Below are positions 55,143 to 64,000 of a DNA stretch of 64,000 nucleotides, piece after piece; within the stretch, counting starts at the first letter, position 1; the number at the start of each line of letters is the position of its first letter. Where the stretch lies: the NCBI GenBank assembly GCA_963695405.1, contig CAVOGJ010000012.1, positions 62,001-126,000 of the forward strand, given 5' to 3'. This DNA is from CAVOGJ01 sp963695405. GTDB taxonomy: Bacteria; Planctomycetota; Planctomycetia; Pirellulales; Pirellulaceae. The notes under the pieces were generated by a model. That model saw only the letters and a program-made list of their open reading frames with translations, ran no database searches and had not been told where the DNA came from. A program made the translations under genes and the position numbers.

Positions 55143-55362
55143 GGATTTCTCCCGGTTGCTTGCCAGTTCCGGCCGAACGCGGCGTCTTGCCAGCCTGTCT
55201 TGGTGGCCCGTCAACGGAGGACGACCAAGCTATCATGGCTGGCATTGAAACTGGCTTATCAATTGAGATTAAGGAGAGTATAGCGACTTTGCCGATTAGG
55301 TAGCAGGAGCGGCCGTGCACCAGGTCGCCTCCGCCGACAGGTTCCTGTTTCTCCTGTAGCGA

Positions 55363-56296
55363 ATGCCGCCGATGACGAAATCGACTTTCCTGCTGGTTGT
55401 GATCCTGGTTGCCACTGCGTCGGCTCAACAATCGGCATCACCACCGAGCGATGTTCGTTATGTCGACATCAATGGGGTCCGTTACCAAGAGGTGAGGACT
55501 CGGGTCAACCAACCGGTCCGTGATATGCGATACGTCGATCAACAACAGGTGACGTACCAGAATCACTACCGGACCGCGATTCAATCGGTGCCAAACAACA
55601 CTTATGTTCCGCAAACCAGTTACGAGTCTGTACCCCGTCTGTATGATTGGTGGCGAGTGCTGGGGATCTTTGGGGAGCCGTACGTAGCATATGGCGTCGA
55701 GCCACGTACTCACTGGCAAGTTCAAACTCAATACGTGCCTGTACCCGTCACCCAGCAGGTGACGGTGCCTTACACCCGCACGGCGCGAATAGCGGTACCC
55801 TACTTACGCTTTGAGGAACGCGAACAAGTCACTCGTGTGGCAGTCGGTCCAGCACCCGGTTCGTCCGGACAATATGCAGCCAATACGCGTGCGTTACCGC
55901 CCGCCTCGAGTCTTGCGGCACCTCAGGTATTGACTCCCAATCCGCCCGTTGCCGGTCCGCCTAGCAGGATCCACACCCTGGACGAACGCGCCGACCTACC
56001 AGCCCCCGAACGGGTCGGGGTCCGTAGCGACGACAGACCCCTATTCGACGCACGGCTTCGAGTCATCTCTTGGGACGAGTGGTCGCACCTGGGCCGACAG
56101 CCGCGTTGCTCAGGGAGCAACTTTCCCCTTGCAGGGTGGTACCGCCGTTTCTCAAGTTGGCGTCACGCCGATGGCAATCGGCAGCGGGCCTGGATTTGCC
56201 AATCGCAGCTACGGAGGCGTCGCGCGTCTGGACGGAGATCCGCCTCGATTCGGCACGACGGGCGATACGGGTCGTGCCTATTCGGTGCGGCAGTAA
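55363..56296 (+). CDS. Secreted protein of unknown function, frameshifted
   Basis: About 310 residues when joined. The N-terminus is a signal peptide (STFLLVVILVATASAQQ). The first half is rich in Q, V, Y and T, with segments of alternating V/T/Q (HWQVQTQYVPVPVTQQVTVP), resembling secreted planctomycete structural proteins. The second half is G/S/T-rich low complexity. The frame from 55363 goes on to 56331, but the frame from 55949 ending GRAYSVRQ at 56296 has a more protein-like composition. This puts an extra base at about 55940-55990. The start is ATG 55363 or 55372; neither has a clear ribosome site. No function can be assigned. Confidence 0.55.
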
Positions 56297-56379
56297 TCGG
56301 CGTGGTGAAGCGGGCCAAGCCGCGGGGTTGACGGTGGCTGCGAGCGCCCAGCCGGCGGTGTGTGCCGCTCGCCGCCTCT

Positions 56380-57459
56380 CTAACGCGGTGCGTGGATCGA
56401 CTCGCACACCAGGCGTCCCATTTCCGCCGTACCAACCGCATCTCGGCCGGCCGCGATATCGGCAGTGCGATAGCCAGCCTCGAGCACGGCCGTGACCCCA
56501 CTTTCCACGGCCGCCGCTTCAACTTCCAAACCTAAGGAATGCCTGAGCAGCATCGCCGCGGCCAGGATTGTCGCCAAGGGATTGGCCACGTCCTTACCGG
56601 TCAGGTCGGGCGCCGAGCCATGAATGGGTTCGAAGAGTCCGGGTCCGCTGCTGCCGAGCGAAGCCGATGGTAACAAGCCCAACGAACCGGGCAACATGGA
56701 TGCCTCGTCGGTCAGGATATCCCCAAAGAGATTTCCGGTCACGACGACGTCAAAATCACGGGGGCGAGAGAGCAGGTGCATCGCCATGGCATCCACGAGC
56801 ACGACCTCGTACTCGATTTGCGGAAACTCGTCTCTGATCACGCGTGCCGCGACTTCCCGCCACAATCGTGACACCTCCAGTACGTTCGCTTTGTCGACCG
56901 ACGTCACTTTTCTTCGCCGCCTGAGCGCGGCTTGTCCCGCCACGCGGACCACGCGCTCGACCTCGCCAACCGAGTAAGCCATCTCGTTAAATGCTTCCTG
57001 CCCTTGCGGGCCCGAACGTCGCCCCGAAGCCCCAAAGTAGATGCCTCCGGTAAGTTCGCGTACGAAGAGGATATCGGTCCCCTCGATGATGGCTGGTTTT
57101 AAGGGCGAAGCGTGCAGCAGGGCCGGATGCGTCGTAATCGGCCGTAAGTTGGCAAACAATCCGAGCGCTTTGCGGATGCCCAGCAATCCCTGCTCGGGAC
57201 GTGTCTTGGCTTGAGGATCGTCCCATTGCGGACCGCCGACGGCCCCCAGCAGCACCGCGTCCGCAGCCAGACACGCCTCGGTCGTGGCAGCAGGAAGAGG
57301 CGTGCCAAAAGTATCGATGGCACAACCACCCATCTGCTGGATTTCGAACGTAAACCCGTGGCCGAATTCCACGGCCACTCTTTGCAGTGCCGCGCGACCC
57401 TGTTCGACAATCTCGGGTCCGATGCCATCACCGGGGAGGAGGACAATGGTGGCTTGCAA
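56380..57459 (-). CDS. leuB: 3-isopropylmalate dehydrogenase
   Basis: A 359-residue enzyme of leucine biosynthesis, oxidatively decarboxylating 3-isopropylmalate with NAD. The N-terminus reads QATIVLLPGDGIGPEIVEQG; the loops GAVGGPQWDDPQ and LRPITTHPALL are present. The metal/substrate aspartates lie in VVLVDAMAMHLL and in FGDILTDEASMLPGSLG, and SAPDLTGKDVANP is intact. The TTG at 57459 fits the family start and has AGAGG upstream; an ATG at 57501 would add 14 atypical residues. No leuCD or leuA is adjacent. Confidence 0.9.
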   Translation of the reverse strand: MQATIVLLPGDGIGPEIVEQGRAALQRVAVEFGHGFTFEIQQMGGCAIDTFGTPLPAATTEACLAADAVLLGAVGGPQWDDPQAKTRPEQGLLGIRKALGLFANLRPITTHPALLHASPLKPAIIEGTDILFVRELTGGIYFGASGRRSGPQGQEAFNEMAYSVGEVERVVRVAGQAALRRRRKVTSVDKANVLEVSRLWREVAARVIRDEFPQIEYEVVLVDAMAMHLLSRPRDFDVVVTGNLFGDILTDEASMLPGSLGLLPSASLGSSGPGLFEPIHGSAPDLTGKDVANPLATILAAAMLLRHSLGLEVEAAAVESGVTAVLEAGYRTADIAAGRDAVGTAEMGRLVCESIHAPR

Positions 57460-57570
57460 GATTCGGGTGCCTCTGGCTGGAACACATGGGAAACCAACCA
57501 TTGTACCGTAGTTGCTGGCGAGACGGAGGACCCAGGCAACCGCAGGGCTACGTCAACGCCGCGGCGCCGA

Positions 57571-58725
57571 TCACTTCCCCGCGGAATTGCTGGTCCCGCC
57601 CGCCACGGGGGCAGGCATTCCGTTGTCCGCTATGGCCGGTTTGCGAACGGTCCACGCTTCCGAAGAGTGATCCAATGCGAGACCATCAGTGGTGGCGGGT
57701 AGCCCTGGTCGCTGCGCCGCCACCGGGGTGGTTGTGTGGCTCGCCGCCGACGGTTGCCAAGCGAGCTGAGAGAGCGACCGCTTCGATTGGCGATACGAGC
57801 CAATCGCAGCCTGCACAGGCACCGGTAGGAACGATTCAAACGATTGGCTGGCCGCTGTGCCGGAGACCACTTGAGCCAGCCAATCGGCGGGAATTTTTGG
57901 CTCGAGTATGGATAGTTCGTGCGCCACCGTCGGCATCCTGGCTTTCCGGACCGCCTGGCGATGTCTTCCAGCCGTCGAAAGCAATTGACGCTCTGCCTCG
58001 ACTAAGTCATAGGCAGCTTGCCGCGCGATCGCGTCATGCATGTCGTAGAGTGGCAGCATGTAGTTGGCCACACCACATTCGCGACCAGATGCATCGCGGG
58101 CCACACAGATGGCACGGAGATAGTCGGCTCGCCAGGTGTCGGGCACGAGCAGCACAATCTTGAACTCACGCGAGCCCTCGATAGACGTCTGTGGGGTGGG
58201 CTTCAGTTTGAAGTAGACGCCATTGCCTCTCGCGAGCGTCCCGGCGGCGGTGAGCAGTTCGCGCGCTGGCAGTCGCTCGAAGCTCAAGGCCGAAGATTCG
58301 CTGCGATTGTGGCCACCTTGCAAATCCCCGCGGACCACGTCCTGTAATTGAGTTCCTACCGACAGGTGCAGATTCCTTGAAGCATCCTCTGCTTGACGGA
58401 CGGTGACATTGCCTACCACATCGGTGACGAGCGTCGTTTTGGGGGCAAAGTCCTCGACTAACATGCGCCGGTCAGGCGCGTAAAACTGGTACAGGCACTC
58501 GTGGATCGCATCCGCCGAGCCGGACGTCACGATGGTCGAAACCTGGATCGTCGCCTCCATCAGGCGGCGATGGGGATCGCTCGGATTCGTCGCCTCGAGG
58601 GAAACATCGCGACAAGCCACCGTGGGACTGACGTCGAACATCACCGTCGTCGCCCCGTCGCACGGTAGGGCCCCGGCAACGCAATAAATCAACACCGCGA
58701 GCAGAGGATTTAAGAGACGATTCAC
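57571..58725 (-). CDS. Exported protein of unknown function
   Basis: A 384-residue protein with an N-terminal signal (LLNPLLAVLIYCVAGALPCDG). The mature part begins with a beta-rich region (TTVMFDVSPTVACRDVSLEA). A longer mixed region without known domains follows, and the last 80 residues are rich in A, P, S and T. The pattern of a secreted, weakly conserved protein is common in planctomycetes. I see no catalytic motif. It lies between leuB and mtnC on the same strand, but with gaps of 111 and 221 nt, so a shared transcript is uncertain. Confidence 0.6.
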   Translation of the reverse strand: MNRLLNPLLAVLIYCVAGALPCDGATTVMFDVSPTVACRDVSLEATNPSDPHRRLMEATIQVSTIVTSGSADAIHECLYQFYAPDRRMLVEDFAPKTTLVTDVVGNVTVRQAEDASRNLHLSVGTQLQDVVRGDLQGGHNRSESSALSFERLPARELLTAAGTLARGNGVYFKLKPTPQTSIEGSREFKIVLLVPDTWRADYLRAICVARDASGRECGVANYMLPLYDMHDAIARQAAYDLVEAERQLLSTAGRHRQAVRKARMPTVAHELSILEPKIPADWLAQVVSGTAASQSFESFLPVPVQAAIGSYRQSKRSLSQLAWQPSAASHTTTPVAAQRPGLPATTDGLALDHSSEAWTVRKPAIADNGMPAPVAGGTSNSAGK

Positions 58726-58946
58726 GGTTTACGACTCCATTCCGCAGGGTACATCCGTCATCTGCCCACCGTTGGGCCGTTCGAAACGCGGCCAGAACAC
58801 CAGCCGCATCTCCGCTGTCGCAATCGTAGAAGCGACAGGCCGACTGTCAATCATTCATTTCCAGCGGGCGAAGCGGTCGGCCGCTAGCGTCGGGACGCTT
58901 GGAACGATTAGGTTTCGTTTGCGGATCAGGTCGCCGCGGTTCGCCC

Positions 58947-59684
58947 CTAGGTGGCGAAACTAAGTTCCGAAAACGAAGCGAGCCGCGGATGTCCGTGATC
59001 GTCGTCCACTACCGCGTTGCCTGGACGGCAGCAAAGTCCCGTCCGCCAACCCGACGCGCGGGCCGCATCCAGTTCCGCGACCACATCGCTAAGGAAGAGC
59101 AGTTGATCGATGGGGGTACGAAAATAAGTCGAGATCTCGTGATAGCTGGCAGCCTCCTTCTTGGAACCCAGCGTTGTATCGTAGTGGTCGGAGAAATACG
59201 GAAGTAAATTGCCGCACTCGGTATGTCCAAAGAACAGCTTCTGGGCCCCCACACTCCCCGAGGAATAGACCCGCAAGTCAACTTGCCGCTCGCGGAACGC
59301 CTGTAGTGCTGGCACAACATCCGGAAAGACGTGCGCCACCAATTCGCCGCTGGCAAAACCTGACCTCCAGACCTGTCCCTGCAGCGCCTTGAGCCCCGTC
59401 GCCTTCACATCCGCGGCCATCAGGCGACGGACTTCCTCCGCGATGGTTTGAAGTGGCGAGTTGCCGCTGGCCGCACACCAGTCGGACAGGGAGCTGAAGC
59501 CGGCGTCTGACGCGATCTGCTCGGAGGCGGCAATCACCGCTGGCTGATCTTCGCTAACCGCGAGAAAGTCGTCGAGTTCCCGCAAGACGAATGGAAACAT
59601 CACGTCATAGACAAAGCCAATCGAAGAGATCGTCCCCTCAATATCGAACAGCACACCGCGAATATCCGAGACGTTGATCGTCAT
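58947..59684 (-). CDS. mtnC: Enolase-phosphatase E1 (acireductone synthase)
   Basis: A 245-residue HAD-family enzyme of the methionine-salvage pathway, which enolises and dephosphorylates 2,3-diketo-5-methylthiopentyl-1-phosphate. The nucleophile motif is GVLFDIEGTISSI at residue 10. YSSGSVGAQKLFFG and FLSDVVAELDAAR supply the remaining HAD motifs. The start is the ATG at 59684; an upstream frame to 59906 overlaps mtnD. It lies 52 nt after mtnD and is the last gene of the mtnB-mtnD-mtnC run. Confidence 0.88.
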   Translation of the reverse strand: MTINVSDIRGVLFDIEGTISSIGFVYDVMFPFVLRELDDFLAVSEDQPAVIAASEQIASDAGFSSLSDWCAASGNSPLQTIAEEVRRLMAADVKATGLKALQGQVWRSGFASGELVAHVFPDVVPALQAFRERQVDLRVYSSGSVGAQKLFFGHTECGNLLPYFSDHYDTTLGSKKEAASYHEISTYFRTPIDQLLFLSDVVAELDAARASGWRTGLCCRPGNAVVDDDHGHPRLASFSELSFAT

Positions 59685-59736
59685 GGGGTGGCCGTCTGGA
59701 ATAGGTGCGGAACAAGTAGCTGGGAATGAGCGCCGC

Positions 59737-60318
59737 TTACAGATCGACGACTCGCTCCAGGTCGTTCGCGTGAGGCAAGTAATTCGGGCCCCAGCACACC
59801 GGAGCGTAGTCCCCATGCACGCCATCGTCGACATAGTGGGGCGTCCAACCTGCGGCCTCTTCGAACAGGCGAATGCAGCGAATCGTGCGGTCCTCGCACA
59901 AATCAAACCAATGCTTCGTTCCTCGCGGCACGTTGATCAAATCGCCACTCTCGACGTGAATAGCAAATACGGGTCCGTTCTCTGGGTGAATATGGAACAC
60001 ACCACTCCCATGCACGGTAAAGCGAATTTCGTCTTCGCTGTGCGTGTGCTCCTTGTTGAACTTGTTAAGCATGGTATCGAGGTCAGGCGTCGTCGGGCAG
60101 ACGTTGATGACGTCGGCCGTGACGAATCCACCTGCCTGCTTCAGTCGTTCGATTTCCGGCGCATAGGCGGCCAGGATCTGGTCGTCCGTGGCCTGGCTAC
60201 CGATGCGCCCGGCCACGTCCCAATGCTCATACCAGATACCAAAGGGAGTCAGGAAATCTCGCAGTTCGTCGGCAGCGGTGATCTGTCGGCCTGTCTGGGA
60301 GACGGTAAGCGTGGCCAT
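59737..60318 (-). CDS. mtnD: Acireductone dioxygenase
   Basis: A 193-residue cupin enzyme that cleaves acireductone with oxygen to yield the 2-oxo acid precursor of methionine. The metal-binding EHTHSEDEIRFTVHGSG near residue 90 has the H-x-H-x4-E pattern, and PRGTKHWFDL gives the later histidine. GGAG lies seven bases before the ATG. It is the middle gene of mtnB-mtnD-mtnC; mtnA, mtnK and the aminotransferase are not in the window. Confidence 0.92.
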   Translation of the reverse strand: MATLTVSQTGRQITAADELRDFLTPFGIWYEHWDVAGRIGSQATDDQILAAYAPEIERLKQAGGFVTADVINVCPTTPDLDTMLNKFNKEHTHSEDEIRFTVHGSGVFHIHPENGPVFAIHVESGDLINVPRGTKHWFDLCEDRTIRCIRLFEEAAGWTPHYVDDGVHGDYAPVCWGPNYLPHANDLERVVDL

Positions 60319-60448
60319 GGAAAGCTCCGTGGTAAAATCGTGAAATGCTATCGCTGGATTGACGGAAGTTCTGCTTGCAGGCTGGATGCGAAGGACCGAT
60401 CCGCCTCGGTCGCTGACGCCATGTTAGCAGCGCAAAGTCAATAAACGT

Positions 60449-61117
60449 CTAGCCCGTGGTCCGCGGTGGAGTGAGGGATAGCTTCCGCCCCAACACCTCG
60501 AACAGGAATTCCAGGACCTCCACGTGTCTTCGCGCCTCGTCGAGATCCACACCCCAAGTATACAGTCCGTGATTTCTTAACAGGAAGCCGTGCTGCAAGG
60601 ACGGTTCGCCATCCTCGCGTAGTCTGGTTAATTCATCAGCCAACGTCGTTATCTGCTGAGTATTCTCAAAAATGTGGATCGCCACGCTGGCTTCGTGAGT
60701 CGTGATGCCGGCGAGTCCCTTGAGCATCTCGTATCCGCTGATCGCGACGTGCCGTGCGGGGTGAAAATAAAATTCGGAAAGCAGCGTTCCCCAGATCGAG
60801 TGCGTGTGCAGCACGGCGCCGACATGGGAGTCGGCGGCGAGCGCGGTATGCAAACGTGTTTCGGCGGATGAAGCCGGCTGCGGCGACCACGTGGGTTGGC
60901 CTTGCTTGTCGACCAGCACAAAGTCCTCCGGTCCCAGGCGGCCTTTATCTTTTCCGCTGGCCGTGATAAGTAGCTCCAACGGATCGCGCTGCACGACCAC
61001 ACTATAGTTGCTACTCGTGCCCATGGACCAACCGAGGGCATGGTACTGCCGGCCGATATCGCGCAGACGCTCGATGGCGTCGGCATGTTCCGTTAGGGAG
61101 TTGTACAAAGTGGTCAT
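60449..61117 (-). CDS. mtnB: Methylthioribulose-1-phosphate dehydratase
   Basis: A 222-residue class II aldolase/adducin-type protein. The motif GWSMGTSSNYSVV near residue 29, the zinc-binding VLHTHSIWGTLLSE near residue 102 and the late FLLRNHGLYTWG are present. It dehydrates 5-methylthioribulose-1-phosphate in methionine salvage. The gap to mtnD is 130 nt. It follows miaE by 112 nt on the same strand. Confidence 0.9.
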   Translation of the reverse strand: MTTLYNSLTEHADAIERLRDIGRQYHALGWSMGTSSNYSVVVQRDPLELLITASGKDKGRLGPEDFVLVDKQGQPTWSPQPASSAETRLHTALAADSHVGAVLHTHSIWGTLLSEFYFHPARHVAISGYEMLKGLAGITTHEASVAIHIFENTQQITTLADELTRLREDGEPSLQHGFLLRNHGLYTWGVDLDEARRHVEVLEFLFEVLGRKLSLTPPRTTG

Positions 61118-61229
61118 GCGTGAAATCGATGGAAAGGGACCTGCACAGTTTAGCAGACGACTTAGGCGGCGATCAGCCCCATGGTGCGGGCAGCCGCGGG
61201 ATTGTCGCGCGTTTCATGCGTGGTCCGCT

Positions 61230-61805
61230 TCAGCTATGCATCCGCGGAAACGGATCGCCCATCTCGAGGATCTGGGCCTCGATCTCCGCGAGCTCATCCA
61301 GTCGCCTACGGACCTCGGTGGGGGAGCAAAAATCGTGGGCCAGCCGCACATACGTCGCATGATGACGGGCCTCCGATTCAAACAGGCCGCGATAAAAATT
61401 TGCCAACGTCCCGTCTGCGACATGCTCCGCCAGACGGGAAAATCGCTCGCAGGAACGCGCCTCGATCAGACCGGCGATCAGCAACCGGTCGACGGCTCGC
61501 CGCGGCTCCTGCTTACGGACATGCTCGTGCAGTCGCTTGCCATAGCTGCTTGGCTGCAGTCTGCGAAAGGCGATCTGACGTTGCTTCAACAGATCGAGCA
61601 CCATGTGAAAGTGCTCCAGCTCTTCGTTGACGATCTCTGTCATGTCACGGCAGAGCTGTTCATTCTCGACATAGGAAACGATCAGACTCATGGCGGTGGC
61701 AGCCGCCTTTTTCTCGCAATGCGCGTGATCGACGAGGACGGACCCCAGGTCTTCGTCGACTTGATGCAACCACCGCTCCGACGTTTGGCTTTTGAGACTG
61801 AGCAT
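61230..61805 (-). CDS. miaE: tRNA-(ms2io6A)-hydroxylase, MiaE-like
   Basis: A 191-residue ferritin-like di-iron protein. It matches MiaE, which hydroxylates 2-methylthio-N6-isopentenyladenosine at tRNA position 37. Iron-binding glutamates and histidines are in DHAHCEKKAAA, NEELEHFHMVLDLL, EARSCERFSRL and ESEARHHATYVRLA. I start at MLSLKSQTSERW; an upstream frame to 61898 adds residues unlike the family. It is directly upstream of the methionine-salvage genes on the same strand, and a shared transcript is possible. Confidence 0.87.
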   Translation of the reverse strand: MLSLKSQTSERWLHQVDEDLGSVLVDHAHCEKKAAATAMSLIVSYVENEQLCRDMTEIVNEELEHFHMVLDLLKQRQIAFRRLQPSSYGKRLHEHVRKQEPRRAVDRLLIAGLIEARSCERFSRLAEHVADGTLANFYRGLFESEARHHATYVRLAHDFCSPTEVRRRLDELAEIEAQILEMGDPFPRMHS

Positions 61806-62111
61806 GCCAGGATGATAAGGAAATGAGTCGCAGGAGGCAAAGAGGCGAAGTGAGCGTTTTCCGTCCGGTTGCCAAAGATGGGAGATGCGGAAGTGCACGA
61901 TCCTCGGCCGAACGAAGCGACGGCACGATCGGGCCGTACGGCACTCCCAGTTGACGCTTCCCTTGAATCAGAAGACACAGCTGGTCCGCACGAGTGCGTG
62001 GCTTTAAGATAGTCGACTGGCAGCCTCTGGCGCCATTCCATTCTTCGTCCCCACCCACTCCTTCGTCGCGCAGCCAACTCGAAGGTCCGGCTCCGTCTCG
62101 GCAATGATCCT

Positions 62112-64000
62112 ATGATTCTCTTGGCCGCTAGAGACATTGTGAAGCGTTTTGGCCCCGATCCCGTCTTGGCGGGTGTCAGCTTCGAGCTGCGTCCAGGCGA
62201 CAAGATCGGACTGGTGGGTCCGAACGGCACGGGCAAGTCGACGCTGCTTCATATTCTAGCTGGACGGATCGAGGCGGATGCGGGAGACGTGCGGCGGCAT
62301 GAGTCGGCGGAGATTGGCATGCTGGAACAGCAAGCCCAGTTTTCCGCAACGACCACCGTCTGGGACGTGGCCCAAGCGGCGCTGGCTCACCTGCTCGACC
62401 TCCTCCGCCAATCGGAGCTGGTGGCTGAACAGATGTCGCAGACGACCAGCAGCGAGCAATTGGCGCCGCTGGAACGCAAGTACGATGAACTGCAGCATTG
62501 GCTCACGCAGCATGAAGCGTATCATCTCGATCATCGTATCGAACGCGTCCTGCAAGGCCTTGGTTTCTCGGAATCGCAGTTCCGCCAACCTGTAATTGAA
62601 TTGAGTGGCGGTCAACAGAACCGTTTGTTATTGGCGAAACTCCTGCTGGCTGAACCGGAAGTCATGTTGCTCGACGAACCGTCGAATCACCTCGATATCG
62701 AGGCCACAGAGTGGCTGGAGGGCTTTCTGGCGTCCTCGCAGCAGGCGTTCGTGGTCGTCAGCCACGATCGCTACTTCCTCGATAAAGTCACGACGCGGAC
62801 CCTCGAGCTGTTTCACGGCACCGTGGAGGACTATAGGGGGAACTTCTCCGCTTATTGGCAGCAAAAGGCCGAGCGACTGGAGGTGCAGCGACGCACCTAT
62901 GAGAAACAGCAGGAAGAGGTCGCCAAGCTACAGGATTTTGTCCGCCGAAATCAGTACGGACAAAAACACGCCCAGGCAAAGGATCGGGAACGCAAGTTGG
63001 CAAGGATCGAAACCGTGGCCCTGCCGCGCGAAATTGTCTCGCCCAAGATGGCATTTCCCTCCGCCTCGCGGACCGGCGACGTTGTGGTCCGTGTGGAGCA
63101 TCTGGCGAAGGCCTTCGATCAGACACTTTTCACCGACCTGACGTTCGAGATTCAACGCGGTGAACGTTGGGGCGTTCTCGGCGGGAACGGCACGGGGAAA
63201 ACCACGTTGTTGCGATGCATTGTCAGTGAGCTATCCCCGGACGCTGGGCAAGTTGTCATCGGCGGCGGCGTCAAGATCGGTTACTACGATCAACAACTCT
63301 CGTCCGTGGCAGATGAACTCGAAGCCGTCGAGGCCGTGCGGCCGCCCGGCAAGGAATTTGTCGAACAGCAACGTCGTGACATGCTGGCGAGATTTGGAGT
63401 TACTGGTGACATGGCGTTTCAACAAGTCGGACGCTTGAGCGGCGGAGAACGCAGTCGCGTAGCGCTCGCCCGATTGGCCGCCAGTGATCCGAACTTTATT
63501 GTCTTTGACGAACCTACCAACCATCTCGATCTATGGGCCTGCGATGCGCTCGAACAGGCGCTGCAGAAGTTCGACGGCACCGTGCTCCTCGTCAGCCACG
63601 ATCGTTACTTTCTCAACCGGGTCGTCGATCACCTGCTGGTCGTCGAGCCCGGGCGGTTCCGGGTGATCGAAGGCAACTACGATGTGTATCTACACCTGGT
63701 CAAACAAGGCTTGGCCGGTCCCCGGGCCGATAGAAATGACGAGTCGTCCCGCGAGAAGCCAAGTAAGCCCGCCAGCGAAGCAAAGTCCGCCACCACCCGA
63801 AGACGGTTCCCCTATCGAAAGATTGAGGATATCGAGTCCGATATTGCCTTACGGGAAGAGGAAGTCACCATGCTCCACCGGCGACTTGCCGATCCCGATG
63901 TGCTCCGCGATGGAGAGCAGGTCAAACGCGTAAAGCAGGCACTGGAAGAAAGCCAGGAAGCAATCAAATATCTGTACGAACACTGGGAAGAGGCAGCCGA
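62112..64000 (+). CDS. ABC-F family ATPase, partial
   Basis: The first 629 codons of an ABC-F protein; the frame is open at the window edge. It contains two ABC domains with no membrane segments. The first has GLVGPNGTGKSTLLHILAG, LSGGQQNRLLLAKLLL and LLDEPSNHLDIEA. A linker rich in Q, E and K (residues 250-310) follows. The second domain has GVLGGNGTGKTTLLRCI, LSGGERSRVALARLAA and FDEPTNHLDLWA. A C-terminal tail with a basic, coiled-coil-like stretch starts near residue 540. Family members act on ribosomes; the subtype (Uup, EttA or resistance-type) cannot be fixed here. The ATG at 62112 fits the family start MILLAARDIVKRFG. Confidence 0.88.
   Translation, partial: MILLAARDIVKRFGPDPVLAGVSFELRPGDKIGLVGPNGTGKSTLLHILAGRIEADAGDVRRHESAEIGMLEQQAQFSATTTVWDVAQAALAHLLDLLRQSELVAEQMSQTTSSEQLAPLERKYDELQHWLTQHEAYHLDHRIERVLQGLGFSESQFRQPVIELSGGQQNRLLLAKLLLAEPEVMLLDEPSNHLDIEATEWLEGFLASSQQAFVVVSHDRYFLDKVTTRTLELFHGTVEDYRGNFSAYWQQKAERLEVQRRTYEKQQEEVAKLQDFVRRNQYGQKHAQAKDRERKLARIETVALPREIVSPKMAFPSASRTGDVVVRVEHLAKAFDQTLFTDLTFEIQRGERWGVLGGNGTGKTTLLRCIVSELSPDAGQVVIGGGVKIGYYDQQLSSVADELEAVEAVRPPGKEFVEQQRRDMLARFGVTGDMAFQQVGRLSGGERSRVALARLAASDPNFIVFDEPTNHLDLWACDALEQALQKFDGTVLLVSHDRYFLNRVVDHLLVVEPGRFRVIEGNYDVYLHLVKQGLAGPRADRNDESSREKPSKPASEAKSATTRRRFPYRKIEDIESDIALREEEVTMLHRRLADPDVLRDGEQVKRVKQALEESQEAIKYLYEHWEEAA

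Overview
The window looks like chromosomal DNA from a planctomycete, probably of the Pirellulales type. The lineage-typical signs are an ECF sigma factor overlapping a Ser/Thr kinase with TPRs, three large secreted proteins with the LEPR-XLL N-terminal motif, a PEP-CTERM protein, a WXXGXW-repeat protein, a 1290-residue secreted protein of a kind I associate with planctomycetes, and chains of short GC-rich hairpins between genes. The assignment is inference from gene content; there is no rRNA here.

Layout. 1-3.7 kb: a hairpin-rich repeat, a WXXGXW envelope protein and a small membrane-anchored protein. 3.9-17.4 kb: YihY/BrkB membrane protein, a degenerate-HD/PAS/GGDEF protein, an FAA-family hydrolase next to a large FAD/Fe-S oxidoreductase and ThpR, a TM2 protein, a membrane GGDEF-EAL protein, ThuA-like and MOSC proteins. 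17.6-20.9 kb: arginine decarboxylase, tRNA-His, Mn-type superoxide dismutase. 21.0-30.5 kb: ECF sigma factor, membrane Ser/Thr kinase and three LEPR-XLL secreted proteins, all on one strand. 31-38.7 kb: PEP-CTERM protein, PHP-family phosphatase, sigma-54-type activator divergent from FabI, Nudix hydrolase, secreted metallopeptidase-like protein. 38.8-47.2 kb: phospholipid and exopolysaccharide genes (CdsA-like, PlsC-like, glycosyltransferase, Wzx-like flippase, polysaccharide deacetylase, O-antigen-ligase-like protein, sulfatase-like protein). 47.2-48.3 kb: two copies of a hairpin/23-nt tandem-repeat element. 48.3-64 kb: PPK2, cyclophilin, purine nucleoside phosphorylase, the 1290-residue secreted protein, HIT protein, LeuB, a methionine-salvage set (mtnB-mtnD-mtnC) behind miaE, and an ABC-F ATPase cut by the window edge.

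How genes work together. Two cyclic-di-GMP-type proteins lie within 10 kb of each other and could feed the exopolysaccharide genes. mtnB, mtnD and mtnC carry out successive steps of 5'-methylthioadenosine recycling, and PNP-type enzymes act on related nucleosides. The sigma/kinase/LEPR-XLL block reads as a signalling unit followed by its possible surface-protein targets.

Quality warning. At least ten otherwise intact genes are each broken by one or two single-base frame changes, several in short homopolymers (FAD/Fe-S oxidoreductase, GGDEF-EAL, LEPR-XLL protein 2, PEP-CTERM, sigma-54 activator, glycosyltransferase twice, flippase twice, the 55.4 kb secreted protein, probably PNP). Consensus indel errors are the simplest explanation, so I annotate these as single genes spanning the break. 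I see no CRISPR array, prophage or transposase. The most unusual items are the twin repeat element at 47.3-48.3 kb, the terminator in the leader of the O-antigen-ligase-like gene, and the sigma/kinase/LEPR-XLL block.
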